The notes under the pieces: generated by a model
Databases searched by the model: none
Told to the model about the DNA's origin: nothing
The model's input: the letters and a program-made list of their open reading frames with translations, nothing else
Translations under genes and position numbers: made by a program
Shown: piece by piece, positions 1 through 7,127 of the stretch
Position numbering within the stretch: position 1 is the stretch's first letter
How the letters are laid out: the number at the start of each line of letters is the position of its first letter
Origin: an uncultured Alcaligenaceae bacterium
Lineage (GTDB): Bacteria; Pseudomonadota; Gammaproteobacteria; Burkholderiales; Burkholderiaceae_B
NCBI GenBank assembly: GCA_937897265.1
Contig: CALCPT010000680.1
Location: 1-8,996 of the forward strand
Direction of reading: 5' to 3'
Length of the DNA: 8,996 nt

Positions 1-986
1 GCGGCGGCTTCAGAACCCATTGTTTTTAAGCGCTCTTTCACCTCAGTCTCGGCAAGTGCTGCCATATAAGCAGTATGGAGTTTCTCGATAACCGCCGGGG
101 GTGTGCCCGCAGTCGTAAAAACGCCAAACCATGTACCGATATCAAAGGGTTCAACCCCAGCGTCTTGCATCGTGGGCAACTCAGGCAATACACCGGAGCG
201 CACTTTCGTTGTGACCGCCAAGGCTTTCACTTTTTTCTCGCGAATCAAATTAGCTGCGGCAGCCAAGTTATCAAACATCAGCGCAGACTGACCCGACAGT
301 AACGCTAATTGGGCGGGCGCTGCACCTTGATACGGAATATGCACCATTTCAATCTTCGCACGTGCGCTCAATAAAGCACCCGCCAAATGGCCAGCGCTGC
401 CTGAGCCGCCAGACCCATAATTCAATTGCCCTGGATGGTTACGTGCATATGCGACAAGATCTTGCACGGTTTGAATATTATTTTTTTGCGCGAAGTCAAT
501 ATTGACCAACAAGACATTTGGCACAGAAGCGACTAGCGCGACCGGAGCAAAGTCTTTCACCGAGTCATACGGAATCGAAGCAAATAGCCAAGGGTTAATG
601 GCGTGCGTGGCGACTGCCCCCATCACCAAGGCATAACCATCCGGCTGCGCTTTCGCGATGACATCAGCTCCGATGTTGCCACCCGCACCAGGTTTGTTTT
701 CAACCACAATGGGTTGCCCCAAGCTGGCCTTCACTTTTTCTGCCAAGACTCTAGCCATCACATCAAGCGGCCCGCCAGGCGGATAAGGGACGACAAAGCG
801 CAACGGCTTGCTTGGAAAACTTGCCACCGCCGAGTCTGTCACTGGCGCTGCACTTTGAGCATAGGGCTCAGCACAGAACAAGCCCAACAAACACACCAGC
901 AATGTGACAATGAACGATCGCGCCTCGCGTAGCGTAGCGCTTAGGCCTAGAGGACTTGCTGGCACAACCGCGCTAAAGTGAATCAT
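1..986 (-). CDS. TctC/Bug-family tripartite tricarboxylate transporter receptor, C-terminus cut by left edge
   Basis: This is a periplasmic solute-binding protein of the TctC/Bug family, which captures carboxylates and related small acids for tripartite tricarboxylate transporters or signalling. I translated the minus strand by hand and found 328 open codons from the ATG at 986 to the left edge. Residues 20-44 form a basic then hydrophobic signal peptide with likely cleavage after YAQ. Family hallmarks follow: PYPPGGPLDVMAR at about 67-79, GAGGNIGAD at about 100-108, and YGSGGSGSAGHLAG at about 190-203. The family usually continues with an EFxxFIxxE-type tail, so roughly 25-40 residues are probably missing. 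An in-frame stop at 1032-1034 with no other ATG before it supports this start; GAG lies 6 nt upstream. No TctA/TctB membrane gene is visible. It is co-directional with aapP, 74 nt downstream of it. The ligand cannot be told from the sequence. Confidence 0.93.
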   Translation of the reverse strand, partial: MIHFSAVVPASPLGLSATLREARSFIVTLLVCLLGLFCAEPYAQSAAPVTDSAVASFPSKPLRFVVPYPPGGPLDVMARVLAEKVKASLGQPIVVENKPGAGGNIGADVIAKAQPDGYALVMGAVATHAINPWLFASIPYDSVKDFAPVALVASVPNVLLVNIDFAQKNNIQTVQDLVAYARNHPGQLNYGSGGSGSAGHLAGALLSARAKIEMVHIPYQGAAPAQLALLSGQSALMFDNLAAAANLIREKKVKALAVTTKVRSGVLPELPTMQDAGVEPFDIGTWFGVFTTAGTPPAVIEKLHTAYMAALAETEVKERLKTMGSEAA

Positions 987-1031
987 TGTTATCTCGCTTG
1001 CGCTCGCATCATTGACTTGAACATCGCCACC

Positions 1032-1048
1032 TCAACCCTATGGGTTGA
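1032..1048. repeat. Short perfect inverted repeat between aapP and the Bug gene
   Basis: TCAACCC and GGGTTGA form a perfect 7-bp stem around a 3-base TAT loop, in the 74-nt gap after the aapP stop codon. In the minus-strand transcript it would fold just after aapP, but no U-run follows, so it is not a standard intrinsic terminator. It might protect the 3' end of the aap mRNA, act as a weak terminator, or be fortuitous. Confidence 0.4.
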
Positions 1049-1060
1049 ACCGCGAATCGT

Positions 1061-1801
1061 TCAGTGCAAAATTTGACTTAAAAATAGTTTGGTTCGATCG
1101 TTTTGAGGATGATCAAAGAAGGCATCAGGCGTATTTTGCTCAATGATTTCGCCCTGATCCATAAAAATCACCCGATCAGCAACCTTGCGAGCAAAGCCCA
1201 TCTCATGTGTGACCACAAGCATGGTCATACCGGTATCCTCAGCCAGGTTCACCATCACATCGAGCACCTCTTTCACCATTTCAGGATCGAGCGCCGAGGT
1301 TGGCTCGTCAAACAGCATCACTTTGGGGTCCATACAGAGCGAACGGGCGATCGCCACGCGTTGCTGCTGCCCACCAGATAACTGGCCCGGAAACTTATTC
1401 GCCTGCTCAGCAATACGAACGCGCTCAAGGTACTTCATCGCACGCGCTTCGGCTTCGGCCTTGGGGGTTTTTAATACCCAGATTGGCCCGAGTGTCAGAT
1501 TTTGCAGCACGGTCAAATGTGGAAACAAATTGAAATGCTGAAACACCATCCCAACGTCTCGACGTATCGCCTCAACGTGGCGAATGTCGTTAGTGATTTC
1601 AGTACCCTCAACAACGATCCGGCCTTGTTGATGCTCTTCGAGTCGATTAATGCAACGGATCAATGTCGACTTACCCGAACCCGAAGGGCCGCAGATCACA
1701 ATGCGCTCGCCCGGCGCAACTTCTAAATTAATGTTGCGCAACACGTGAAACTTACCGTACCACTTGTTGACGTCTTGCATGCGAATGATGGCATCAGCCA
1801 T
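1061..1801 (-). CDS. aapP: General L-amino-acid ABC transporter ATP-binding protein AapP
   Basis: This is the cytoplasmic ATPase of the Aap/Bzt polar amino-acid importer and hydrolyses ATP to drive uptake through AapQ/AapM. The 246-residue protein has the usual length. The motifs are complete and in order: Walker A GPSGSGKS at 38-45, Q-loop Gln88 in [11 protein letters not shown], signature LSGGQQQR at 141-148, Walker B VMLFDE at 161-166, D-loop SALD, and H-loop His199. These sequences are typical of the GlnQ/AapP/BztD subfamily. The ATG start is supported by GGAGA at 1808-1812, 6 nt upstream. It is the last gene of the aapJQMP operon, 48 nt after aapM. The AapP name rests on the gene order together with the sequence; GlnQ-like paralogues look very similar on their own. 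Confidence 0.96.
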   Translation of the reverse strand: MADAIIRMQDVNKWYGKFHVLRNINLEVAPGERIVICGPSGSGKSTLIRCINRLEEHQQGRIVVEGTEITNDIRHVEAIRRDVGMVFQHFNLFPHLTVLQNLTLGPIWVLKTPKAEAEARAMKYLERVRIAEQANKFPGQLSGGQQQRVAIARSLCMDPKVMLFDEPTSALDPEMVKEVLDVMVNLAEDTGMTMLVVTHEMGFARKVADRVIFMDQGEIIEQNTPDAFFDHPQNDRTKLFLSQILH

Positions 1802-1849
1802 ACACGATCTCCGAGAATAAGGCGCGCCCGATATCTAAAAACAACTCTT

Positions 1850-2953
1850 CTAGCGCTGATGCTCTGTCGCCAGTCGCTTTTCAAGGGACTGACTATATTT
1901 AGACATCGAATAGCAAAACACAAAATAAATTGCCGAAATAAAAACATAGATCTCGATACTGAAGCCGCGCCAGGTCTGATCCACGAGCGCCGCCTTGGCC
2001 GCCTGAGTCAGATCAAAGATTCCTATGATCACCACGAGCGAGGTATCTTTAAATAACGCAATAAACAAACCGACAAGGGGCGGGATCACGATCTTGAGTG
2101 CCTGCGGCAAGACGATCAGGCGCGTTTGCTGCCAATAGGTCAAGCCAAGCGAATCGGCGCCCTCAAACTGACCCTTCGGGATCGCCTGTAAACCGCCCCG
2201 GATAGTTTCAGCCATATAGGCAGCTGCAAACAAAATAATGGCAACCTGCGCGCGCAATAACTTATCGATCGTCAACCCTTCAGGCAAGAACAACGGCAAC
2301 ATCACCGCTGACATAAAGAGCAAACTGATCAGCGGTACGCCGCGAATTAACTCGATATAAACGATGCAAATGGTTTTAATGGCCGGCATGTTTGACCGGC
2401 GCCCGAGGGCCAGCACAATCCCTAGCGGAAACGCAAAGGCGATACCAAAGGTTGAGAGCATCAACGTCAGCGGCAACCCACCCCAACGACTATTCTCGAC
2501 ATAGGTCAGCCCAAAGATACCGCCCCACATCAAAATTGCGGCAGCCGACAACGCGATCACCCAAAACAACAAGAGTGAGAGATTCCAAAACCGGCGCACA
2601 CCGCTTAGGATAATGACGCCTAACAATAACAAGGTTGCTAATAAGGGCCGCCACTGTTCTTCGTAGGGATACACACCAAACAGAATCAAGCGATGCTTTT
2701 CAACAATAACCGCCCAACACGCGCCCGTGACCTTACGGCACTCTTGCGCATTCGTGGCGGTCACAGTCGAATTCAGAAAAAACCAATCCACCATTGCTGG
2801 CACAGTCGCCAACAACAACCAAAGTGTCAGCAAGGTCAGCAGAGTGTTGAGCGGTGACGAAAACAATTGCGTCCGCAGCCAATGAAGCGCAGCCACGCTC
2901 GACCACGCTCTCGGGGCAGACGACGGATTCACCGCGTTGGGTGCAGCATTCAT
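1850..2953 (-). CDS. aapM: General L-amino-acid ABC transporter permease AapM
   Basis: This is the second inner-membrane permease of the Aap/Bzt importer, forming the translocation pore with AapQ. The 367 residues fit the long AapM/BztC type rather than the roughly 220-residue HisM/GlnP type. A proline- and serine-rich cytoplasmic N-terminus is followed by a hydrophobic segment at about 36-57. An extracytoplasmic stretch has ECRKVTGACW and a conserved-looking FGVYPYEEQWRP. Several more membrane segments follow, then a HisM-type permease core. The EAA loop that docks on the ATPase is clear: ETIRGGLQAIPKGQFEGADSLG at about 249-270, ending in VLPQALKIVIPP. The ATG is 2 nt from the aapQ stop, so the two are probably translationally coupled. 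The extracytoplasmic part holds Cys residues in ECRKVTGAC that could form a disulfide (inference). Confidence 0.95.
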   Translation of the reverse strand: MNAAPNAVNPSSAPRAWSSVAALHWLRTQLFSSPLNTLLTLLTLWLLLATVPAMVDWFFLNSTVTATNAQECRKVTGACWAVIVEKHRLILFGVYPYEEQWRPLLATLLLLGVIILSGVRRFWNLSLLLFWVIALSAAAILMWGGIFGLTYVENSRWGGLPLTLMLSTFGIAFAFPLGIVLALGRRSNMPAIKTICIVYIELIRGVPLISLLFMSAVMLPLFLPEGLTIDKLLRAQVAIILFAAAYMAETIRGGLQAIPKGQFEGADSLGLTYWQQTRLIVLPQALKIVIPPLVGLFIALFKDTSLVVIIGIFDLTQAAKAALVDQTWRGFSIEIYVFISAIYFVFCYSMSKYSQSLEKRLATEHQR

Positions 2954-2955
2954 GT

Positions 2956-4146
2956 TTATCTTTCTACCAACGCAATACGTTTGTTATACCAATTCATAAA
3001 CACCGAAATTGACAGACTCACGGTTAAGTAGGCTGCCATGATCATCAAAATACCTTCAATTGCTTGACCGGTCTGATTGAGCGTGGTGTTGATCACCGAA
3101 ACCAAATCAGGGTAACCAATCGCGACAGCCAACGAGCTATTTTTGGTGATATTCAGATATTGGCTGGTCATGGGCGGAATGATCACGCGCAAGGCTTGCG
3201 GCAGCACGACTAACCGCAACACCAGGCTATTTTTTATGCCCAAGGCACTAGCCGCTTCCCATTGACCTCGATTAACCGATTGAATCCCCGAACGCACCAC
3301 CTCGGCAATAAACGCGGAGGTATAAATCACCAGGCCAAACAACAGCGCAGCGAACTCAGGCGTCAGGGTCATACCACCCGCAAAGTTAAAACCTTTGAGC
3401 TCAGGAACATCAAGCGATAACTGTGCGCCACTTAACCACCAGGCCAACGTCGGCGTCACAAGCAACAACACAATCGCTGAGCGACCTAACGCAAAGACTT
3501 GACCGGTTTGCTCTTGACGTCGTCTGGCCCAACTACGCAAAACCAGACAAAACACAACCGCCAGCGCCAAACCGGCGAACAGCCACATTAGGCCTTCGCC
3601 GTGAACGGTGGGCATCTGTATGCCACGGTTTGATACGAACACACCTGGGAGCGGGTGATAAGCCCGACGCGGCCCCGGCATCGTTTCAATAATAATGACG
3701 TACCAAAAGAAGAGCTGCAACAACAACGGAATGTTGCGCATGACCTCAACATACACGCTAGAAACCGTTCGAACCAACCAGTTTTTTGAGAGCCTGGCGA
3801 TACCGATAATCGTGCCAAGAATTGTGGCAAACAAAATACCCAACAGTGCCACGCGCAAGGTATTGAGCACGCCCACCGTGATGGCCCGCTGATACGTGTC
3901 AGCTGGCGTAAAGCTAATCACGCCCTCGCCAATTGCGAAGCCCGCCTCACGGGTCAAAAAACCAAAACCCGTTGTGATGTTTCGCACAGAGAGATTGTGC
4001 AGCGTATTGTGCACCATGTACCAGCCAACGCCACCAACGAGCGCAACCGCTAATACCTGGTAAACAATTGCGCGCACCCCTGGATTATTCCAGAACAGCC
4101 GCTTTCTAGGCGCTTGCACCGCCGCAGTCGATTGAGTGTTTCGCAT
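2956..4146 (-). CDS. aapQ: General L-amino-acid ABC transporter permease AapQ
   Basis: This is the first inner-membrane permease of the Aap/Bzt importer and partner of AapM. At 396 residues it is of the long AapQ/BztB class. A basic N-terminus leads to a membrane segment at about 28-46. A permease domain begins at about residue 90 with VGVLNTLRVALLGILFATILG. An inserted loop with ETMPGPRRAYHPLPGVFVSNRGIQMP is typical of AapQ and separates it from short GlnP-like permeases. The ATPase-docking EAA loop is EVVRSGIQSVNRGQWEAASALG at about 282-303, followed by LVVLPQALRVIIPP. The ATG at 4146 starts 56 nt after aapJ ends, just downstream of a strong hairpin. No strong Shine-Dalgarno is visible beyond the hairpin's own GGTGA, so folding could limit initiation. 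The gene ends 2 nt before aapM. Confidence 0.95.
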   Translation of the reverse strand: MRNTQSTAAVQAPRKRLFWNNPGVRAIVYQVLAVALVGGVGWYMVHNTLHNLSVRNITTGFGFLTREAGFAIGEGVISFTPADTYQRAITVGVLNTLRVALLGILFATILGTIIGIARLSKNWLVRTVSSVYVEVMRNIPLLLQLFFWYVIIIETMPGPRRAYHPLPGVFVSNRGIQMPTVHGEGLMWLFAGLALAVVFCLVLRSWARRRQEQTGQVFALGRSAIVLLLVTPTLAWWLSGAQLSLDVPELKGFNFAGGMTLTPEFAALLFGLVIYTSAFIAEVVRSGIQSVNRGQWEAASALGIKNSLVLRLVVLPQALRVIIPPMTSQYLNITKNSSLAVAIGYPDLVSVINTTLNQTGQAIEGILMIMAAYLTVSLSISVFMNWYNKRIALVER

Positions 4147-4153
4147 AATGAGT

Positions 4154-4185
4154 GGTGATCACCAAGTCAGCGCCTGGCGATCACC
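4154..4185 (-). promoter_or_regulatory. Intergenic mRNA hairpin between aapJ and aapQ
   Basis: On the minus-strand transcript the arm GGTGAUCGCCAG pairs with UUGGUGAUCACC, giving a 12-bp stem with two G-U wobbles and an 8-base loop. The aapQ-proximal arm contains the perfect 10-bp palindrome GGTGATCACC at 4154-4163. No U-tract follows (ACUCAUU then the aapQ AUG), so it is not a simple terminator. Hairpins after the binding-protein gene in importer operons are known to protect the upstream mRNA and raise receptor levels relative to permeases; that role here is inferred. Its base is only about 7 nt from the aapQ start, so it may also damp aapQ translation. Confidence 0.6.
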
Positions 4186-4202
4186 GTAACGTCAGCAATA
4201 GA

Positions 4203-5219
4203 TTAACGAATTGGCCAAGCGTACATCAGGCCGCCCTTAGCCCATTGCTCGTTCAAGCCGCGCTCTAAGCGCAATGGCGTGTCTTTGCCAATGTTGCGCT
4301 CAAAGCTCTCGCCATAGTTACCCACTGCCTTGATGATGTTGTAGGCCCACTTTTCATCAACGCCAAGGTTTTTACCCATCCCAGGTGTCACACCCAAAAT
4401 ACGCTGCACGTTAGGGTTCGTGCTTTTCAGCATCTCATCAAGGTTCTTTTGGGTAATGCCATACTCTTCGGCCTCAACCATGGCGTTGAAGCTCCAGCGA
4501 ACGAGATTGAGCCACTGCTCATCACCTTGGCGAACCAGAGGGCCCAAGGGCTCTTTCGAAAAGTTTTCTGGCAAGATCACATACAAATCGGGTTTTTCTT
4601 GCGACGAGCGCGAAGAGGCTAAGCCAGACTTATCTGTTGTGTAGGCATCACAGCGCCCTGACACAAACGCACCAACGACTTCGTCAAGCTTTTCAATCAC
4701 AACCGGTTTGAAAGACAATTTGTTCGCCCGAAACCAGTCTGCCAAATTCAGTTCGGTTGTGGTGCCAGGTTGGACACAGATCGTGGCGCCATTGAGCTCT
4801 TTTGCGCTTTTGATACCGCTGTCTTTACGCACCATAATGCCTTGGCTGTCATAAAAATTGACGGCTACGCCAATCAGACCTAACGACGTATCGCGCGTCA
4901 TCGTTTGTGTCGTGTTTCGCACCAGAACATCCACCTCACCTGATTGCAGCGCTGTAAAACGTTGCTGGGCGGTCAGTGGCGTGACTTTAAATTTTGATGG
5001 GTCACCAAACATCGCAGCGGCGAACGCTTTGCACATGTCGATATCGAGCCCAGACCAGACGCCTTTGCTGTCGGGTGCACCGAAACCAACTAAACCAGTA
5101 TTTGTGCCGCACTGCACAAAACCTTTCTTTTTGACGCTATCAAACGTAGCACCCGCCTGAGCAACAGTGCTCGCAGCAATCAGCGCTGCACCGACGGCAG
5201 CTAATTTAAGAAATTTCAT
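4203..5219 (-). CDS. aapJ: General L-amino-acid ABC transporter substrate-binding protein AapJ
   Basis: This is the periplasmic receptor of the Aap/Bzt importer and binds a broad range of L-amino acids, often polar or acidic ones. Starting at the ATG at 5219 gives 338 residues, close to the usual length for AapJ. The signal peptide MKFLKLAAVGAALIAASTVAQA is followed by cleavage before GATFDSV. The mature protein has the family's QCGTNTGLVGFG, then DSKGVWSGLDIDMCKAFAAA, LTAQQRFTALQSGEVDVLVRNTTQTMTRD, and an ALG-like YGESFERNIG near the end. The start is fixed by the signal peptide and by GGAGA at 5227-5231, 7 nt upstream. The reading frame stays open upstream to a TTG at 5351, but that TTG is part of the predicted -35 box, so the longer form is unlikely. 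It is the first gene of the operon, divergent from ftsE. Confidence 0.96.
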   Translation of the reverse strand: MKFLKLAAVGAALIAASTVAQAGATFDSVKKKGFVQCGTNTGLVGFGAPDSKGVWSGLDIDMCKAFAAAMFGDPSKFKVTPLTAQQRFTALQSGEVDVLVRNTTQTMTRDTSLGLIGVAVNFYDSQGIMVRKDSGIKSAKELNGATICVQPGTTTELNLADWFRANKLSFKPVVIEKLDEVVGAFVSGRCDAYTTDKSGLASSRSSQEKPDLYVILPENFSKEPLGPLVRQGDEQWLNLVRWSFNAMVEAEEYGITQKNLDEMLKSTNPNVQRILGVTPGMGKNLGVDEKWAYNIIKAVGNYGESFERNIGKDTPLRLERGLNEQWAKGGLMYAWPIR

Positions 5220-5226
5220 GGCTAAA

Positions 5227-5231
5227 TCTCC
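5227..5231 (-). promoter_or_regulatory. Shine-Dalgarno that fixes the aapJ start
   Basis: GGAGA on the minus strand, 7 nt before the ATG at 5219. It selects the signal-peptide-bearing start over the in-frame upstream extension. The same GGAGAT sequence precedes aapP. Confidence 0.8.
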
Positions 5232-5322
5232 GGATAACAACTTTGGGGGGTGGTGGCCGAAACAAATGCAATGCGGCAACCTATGCATGCGAGCGACAGA
5301 TAGTAGCTGCAGACCTAAAGGC

Positions 5323-5351
5323 ACTGTATGGGGGAAATCCCTTGCCGTCAA
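5323..5351 (-). promoter_or_regulatory. Candidate sigma70 promoter of the aapJQMP operon
   Basis: On the minus strand, TTGACG (5346-5351; 5 of 6 to consensus) is separated by exactly 17 nt from TACAGT (5323-5328; 4 of 6). This predicts transcription starting near 5316 and a leader of roughly 95-100 nt before aapJ. The spacer holds a short symmetric element, GGGATTTCCC, that could be an operator. No convincing sigma54 -24/-12 pair was seen. The promoter sits 50-80 bp upstream of the ftsE start. Confidence 0.55.
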
Positions 5352-5401
5352 TCCCCGAAATCGTGGGCAGAGTTATTATTAGGCTCTAAAAGCGATAGCC
5401 C

Positions 5402-6151
5402 ATGATTGAATTTCAGCACGTTTACAAGTCGTACGGCCAAGGCCGTCATATCCTGGCTGACCTAACCTTTAAGGTGTCGGCCGGAGAATTCGTGTACGTT
5501 GCTGGCCCCTCTGGCGCTGGCAAATCAACCTTACTCAAGCTCATTGGGGGGTTAGAACCCCCTAGCCGCGGCTCGATTCAGGTACATGGTCACCGGCTCG
5601 ACCAACTCTCTGCACGGGCGCGCCCCTATTTACGACGGGCAGTAGGCGTCATCCTTCAAGATACGCACCTGCTGTACGACCGCAGTGCCATTGATAATGT
5701 GTTGCTACCGCTAGCAGTCACTGGGCTTGCGCCTGGCCTGGCTCGGGCGCGCGCCAGAGCGGCCCTTGAAAAAGTTGGCCTCTCGTCAAAAGAAAACACT
5801 CGTCCGATCGAGCTCTCGGGCGGCGAACAACAGCGACTAGCGATTGCACGGGCCATCGTGAACCGGCCTGCAATTTTGATTGCCGACGAGCCCACCGCAA
5901 GTTTGGATATCGACACAGCTCGACGAATTATGTCGGTGTTCAAAGACTTTAACCGAGTCGGGGTCACAACCGTGATTGCCTCGCATGACGACGCTTTGAT
6001 GGCAGAGTACGCCACGCGGGCCTTCAAAATCGAGCCCGGAAAGTTTGCCGACTCGGCCGGCCAGCGAGCACACACTTACACCAAAACCACCGAGCAAGGC
6101 GCAGAGCCACAGACGCACGTCGGTTCGGGGCGAAGCGAGACCGTACGATGA
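5402..6151 (+). CDS. ftsE: Cell division ATP-binding protein FtsE
   Basis: FtsE is the cytoplasmic ATPase of the divisome FtsEX complex. Its ATP cycle drives FtsX to activate periplasmic murein-hydrolase regulators and promotes septum assembly. The motifs are intact: Walker A GPSGAGKS at 35-42, Q-loop Gln86 in VILQDTHLL, signature LSGGEQQR at 138-145, Walker B ILIADE at 158-163, SLD D-loop, and H-loop His195. The start MIEFQHVYKSYG is typical of FtsE, though no strong Shine-Dalgarno precedes it. At 249 residues it is about 25-30 longer than the usual form of around 220, because of a polar tail from about residue 216 (DSAGQRAHTYTKTTEQ onward). The stop overlaps the ftsX start as ATGA. Unlike in enterobacteria, ftsY is not immediately upstream; the aap operon diverges instead. 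A TATTAT at 5374-5379 could be a -10 box, but no matching -35 was found. Confidence 0.95.
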   Translation: MIEFQHVYKSYGQGRHILADLTFKVSAGEFVYVAGPSGAGKSTLLKLIGGLEPPSRGSIQVHGHRLDQLSARARPYLRRAVGVILQDTHLLYDRSAIDNVLLPLAVTGLAPGLARARARAALEKVGLSSKENTRPIELSGGEQQRLAIARAIVNRPAILIADEPTASLDIDTARRIMSVFKDFNRVGVTTVIASHDDALMAEYATRAFKIEPGKFADSAGQRAHTYTKTTEQGAEPQTHVGSGRSETVR

Positions 6152-7056
6152 AGAGCCTGTTACGCCAACATCGTTACGCGCTAGCCGTCACGCTGCGCCG
6201 ACTAGCCGCCGCACCGATTTCGTCATTGACGAATTTGCTCGTGATCGCGCTGGCACTTTCGTTGCCTTTGTTAGGTGCTTCGCTGCTGGTTTCGATACAG
6301 CCGGTTGCGCGTCAGGTCTCTGTGACGCCAGAACTCACTGTGTTTCTAAAGACGGATGCGGCCAAGACCGTAGCCGAGCAAGTTGCAACGCGGATTCGCG
6401 CAGAACACGCGGCACAAGTTGCGGGTGTGCGCATCGTCACAAAAGACCGTGCCCTCACCGACTTACGTACCAATCCCGCCTGGGAACAAGCGCTCAAAGT
6501 GTTACCCGGCAATCCACTACCTGACGCCATCGTCGTCAGCCTCACGCCGGGTGATCAACTGGCAGAACGCGCCGACAAACTCGCACAAGTCTGGCGCAAG
6601 TGGCCTGGGGTTGACCTCGTACAGCTTGATACCGCCTGGGTACAGCGTCTCGAGGCGCTCCTCAGATTTGGACGCATTGGGTTGTTGTTGCTTGCTTTAA
6701 GCGTCGCACTCGTGGTGCTGGCGACAGTATTTAATACCGTACGCATGCAGGCCTTATCGCAGCGCGAAGAGATCGGTGTCGCCCGCCTAGTCGGCGCCAC
6801 CGAATCTTTTGTCCGCCGACCTTTTTTGTATTTAGGCTCTGTCACCTGCAGTCTGGCGGCACTAATCGGAATTGGTATTGCACGCGCCGCACTGATCCCA
6901 TTAAATGACGCGCTGGCCAGCTTGGCGCGTAGTTACGACTCTGAGTTTGCCCTGTCGTTGCCTTCATTTTGGATGCTCACCACAGCGGTGATCTCGGTCG
7001 CAGTGCTGGGCGCGCTGTCAGCACGTTGGTCGGTCCAGCGCAACACAAAATTTTAG
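6148..7056 (+). CDS. ftsX: Cell division protein FtsX, permease-like
   Basis: FtsX is the inner-membrane partner of FtsE. Its periplasmic domain recruits and switches murein-hydrolase activators during septation; it is not thought to transport a substrate. The 302 residues fit the family. The architecture is classical: basic cytoplasmic N-terminus, TM1 at about 27-49, a periplasmic domain at about 51-170 containing ELTVFLKTD and LPGNPLPDAIVVSL, TM2 at about 174-196, the hallmark QREEIGVARLVGATESFVRRPFLYLG, then TM3 and TM4 (about 226-250 and 273-292). The ATG overlaps the ftsE stop by 4 nt, so the two are translationally coupled and made together. The gene ends in TAG 71 nt from the convergent SDR gene. 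Confidence 0.95.
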   Translation: MKSLLRQHRYALAVTLRRLAAAPISSLTNLLVIALALSLPLLGASLLVSIQPVARQVSVTPELTVFLKTDAAKTVAEQVATRIRAEHAAQVAGVRIVTKDRALTDLRTNPAWEQALKVLPGNPLPDAIVVSLTPGDQLAERADKLAQVWRKWPGVDLVQLDTAWVQRLEALLRFGRIGLLLLALSVALVVLATVFNTVRMQALSQREEIGVARLVGATESFVRRPFLYLGSVTCSLAALIGIGIARAALIPLNDALASLARSYDSEFALSLPSFWMLTTAVISVAVLGALSARWSVQRNTKF

Positions 7057-7071
7057 AGCAAAACTTTTAAA

Positions 7072-7097
7072 GAGCGCAGTACTTTTAGCTAGCGCTC
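7072..7097 (-). terminator. Possible intrinsic terminator in the convergent gap between ftsX and the SDR gene
   Basis: GAGCGC (7072-7077) and GCGCTC (7092-7097) form a perfect 6-bp stem with a 14-base loop. Read on the minus strand, after the SDR gene, the stem is followed by TTTAAAAGTTTT, a T-rich run suggesting an intrinsic terminator. Read on the plus strand there is no T-run, so a role for ftsX is less likely. The long loop and short stem make this weak. Confidence 0.35.
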
Positions 7098-7127
7098 AGC
7101 CGCAAACTCACTGGGCGAAGCGCCGCG

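Noticed and set aside
75..302. Short plus-strand open frames near the left edge
   Set aside because: Both lie opposite the Bug receptor and have no protein-like composition.
603..932. A 109-codon plus-strand open frame opposite the Bug receptor
   Set aside because: It is the antisense shadow of a clearly conserved coding sequence; no ribosome site or recognisable domain.
923..940. GCGTAGCGTAGCGC in the Bug signal-peptide region as a repeat element related to GCGCTACGCC near 7126-7135
   Set aside because: The shared sequence is too short and lies in coding sequence; no further copies were noticed.
1723..1947. A 74-codon minus-strand frame across the aapM/aapP junction
   Set aside because: Off-frame overlap of two operon genes; residues are the shifted translation of the AapM tail and AapP N-terminus.
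5252..5300. Possible riboswitch or attenuator in the aapJ leader, based on ATGCA...TGCAT symmetry
   Set aside because: Only five paired bases across a wide loop; no recognisable riboswitch core, leader peptide or alternative terminator.
4203..5351. Longer AapJ beginning at the TTG at 5351
   Set aside because: The extra 44 residues lack family character, would bury the signal peptide, and the TTG is the start of the predicted -35 hexamer. The internal ATG at 5219 has a good GGAGA.
6045..6524. A 159-codon plus-strand open frame spanning the ftsE/ftsX junction
   Set aside because: It overlaps both well-supported genes in another frame and its product is low-complexity and unlike any family I recognise.
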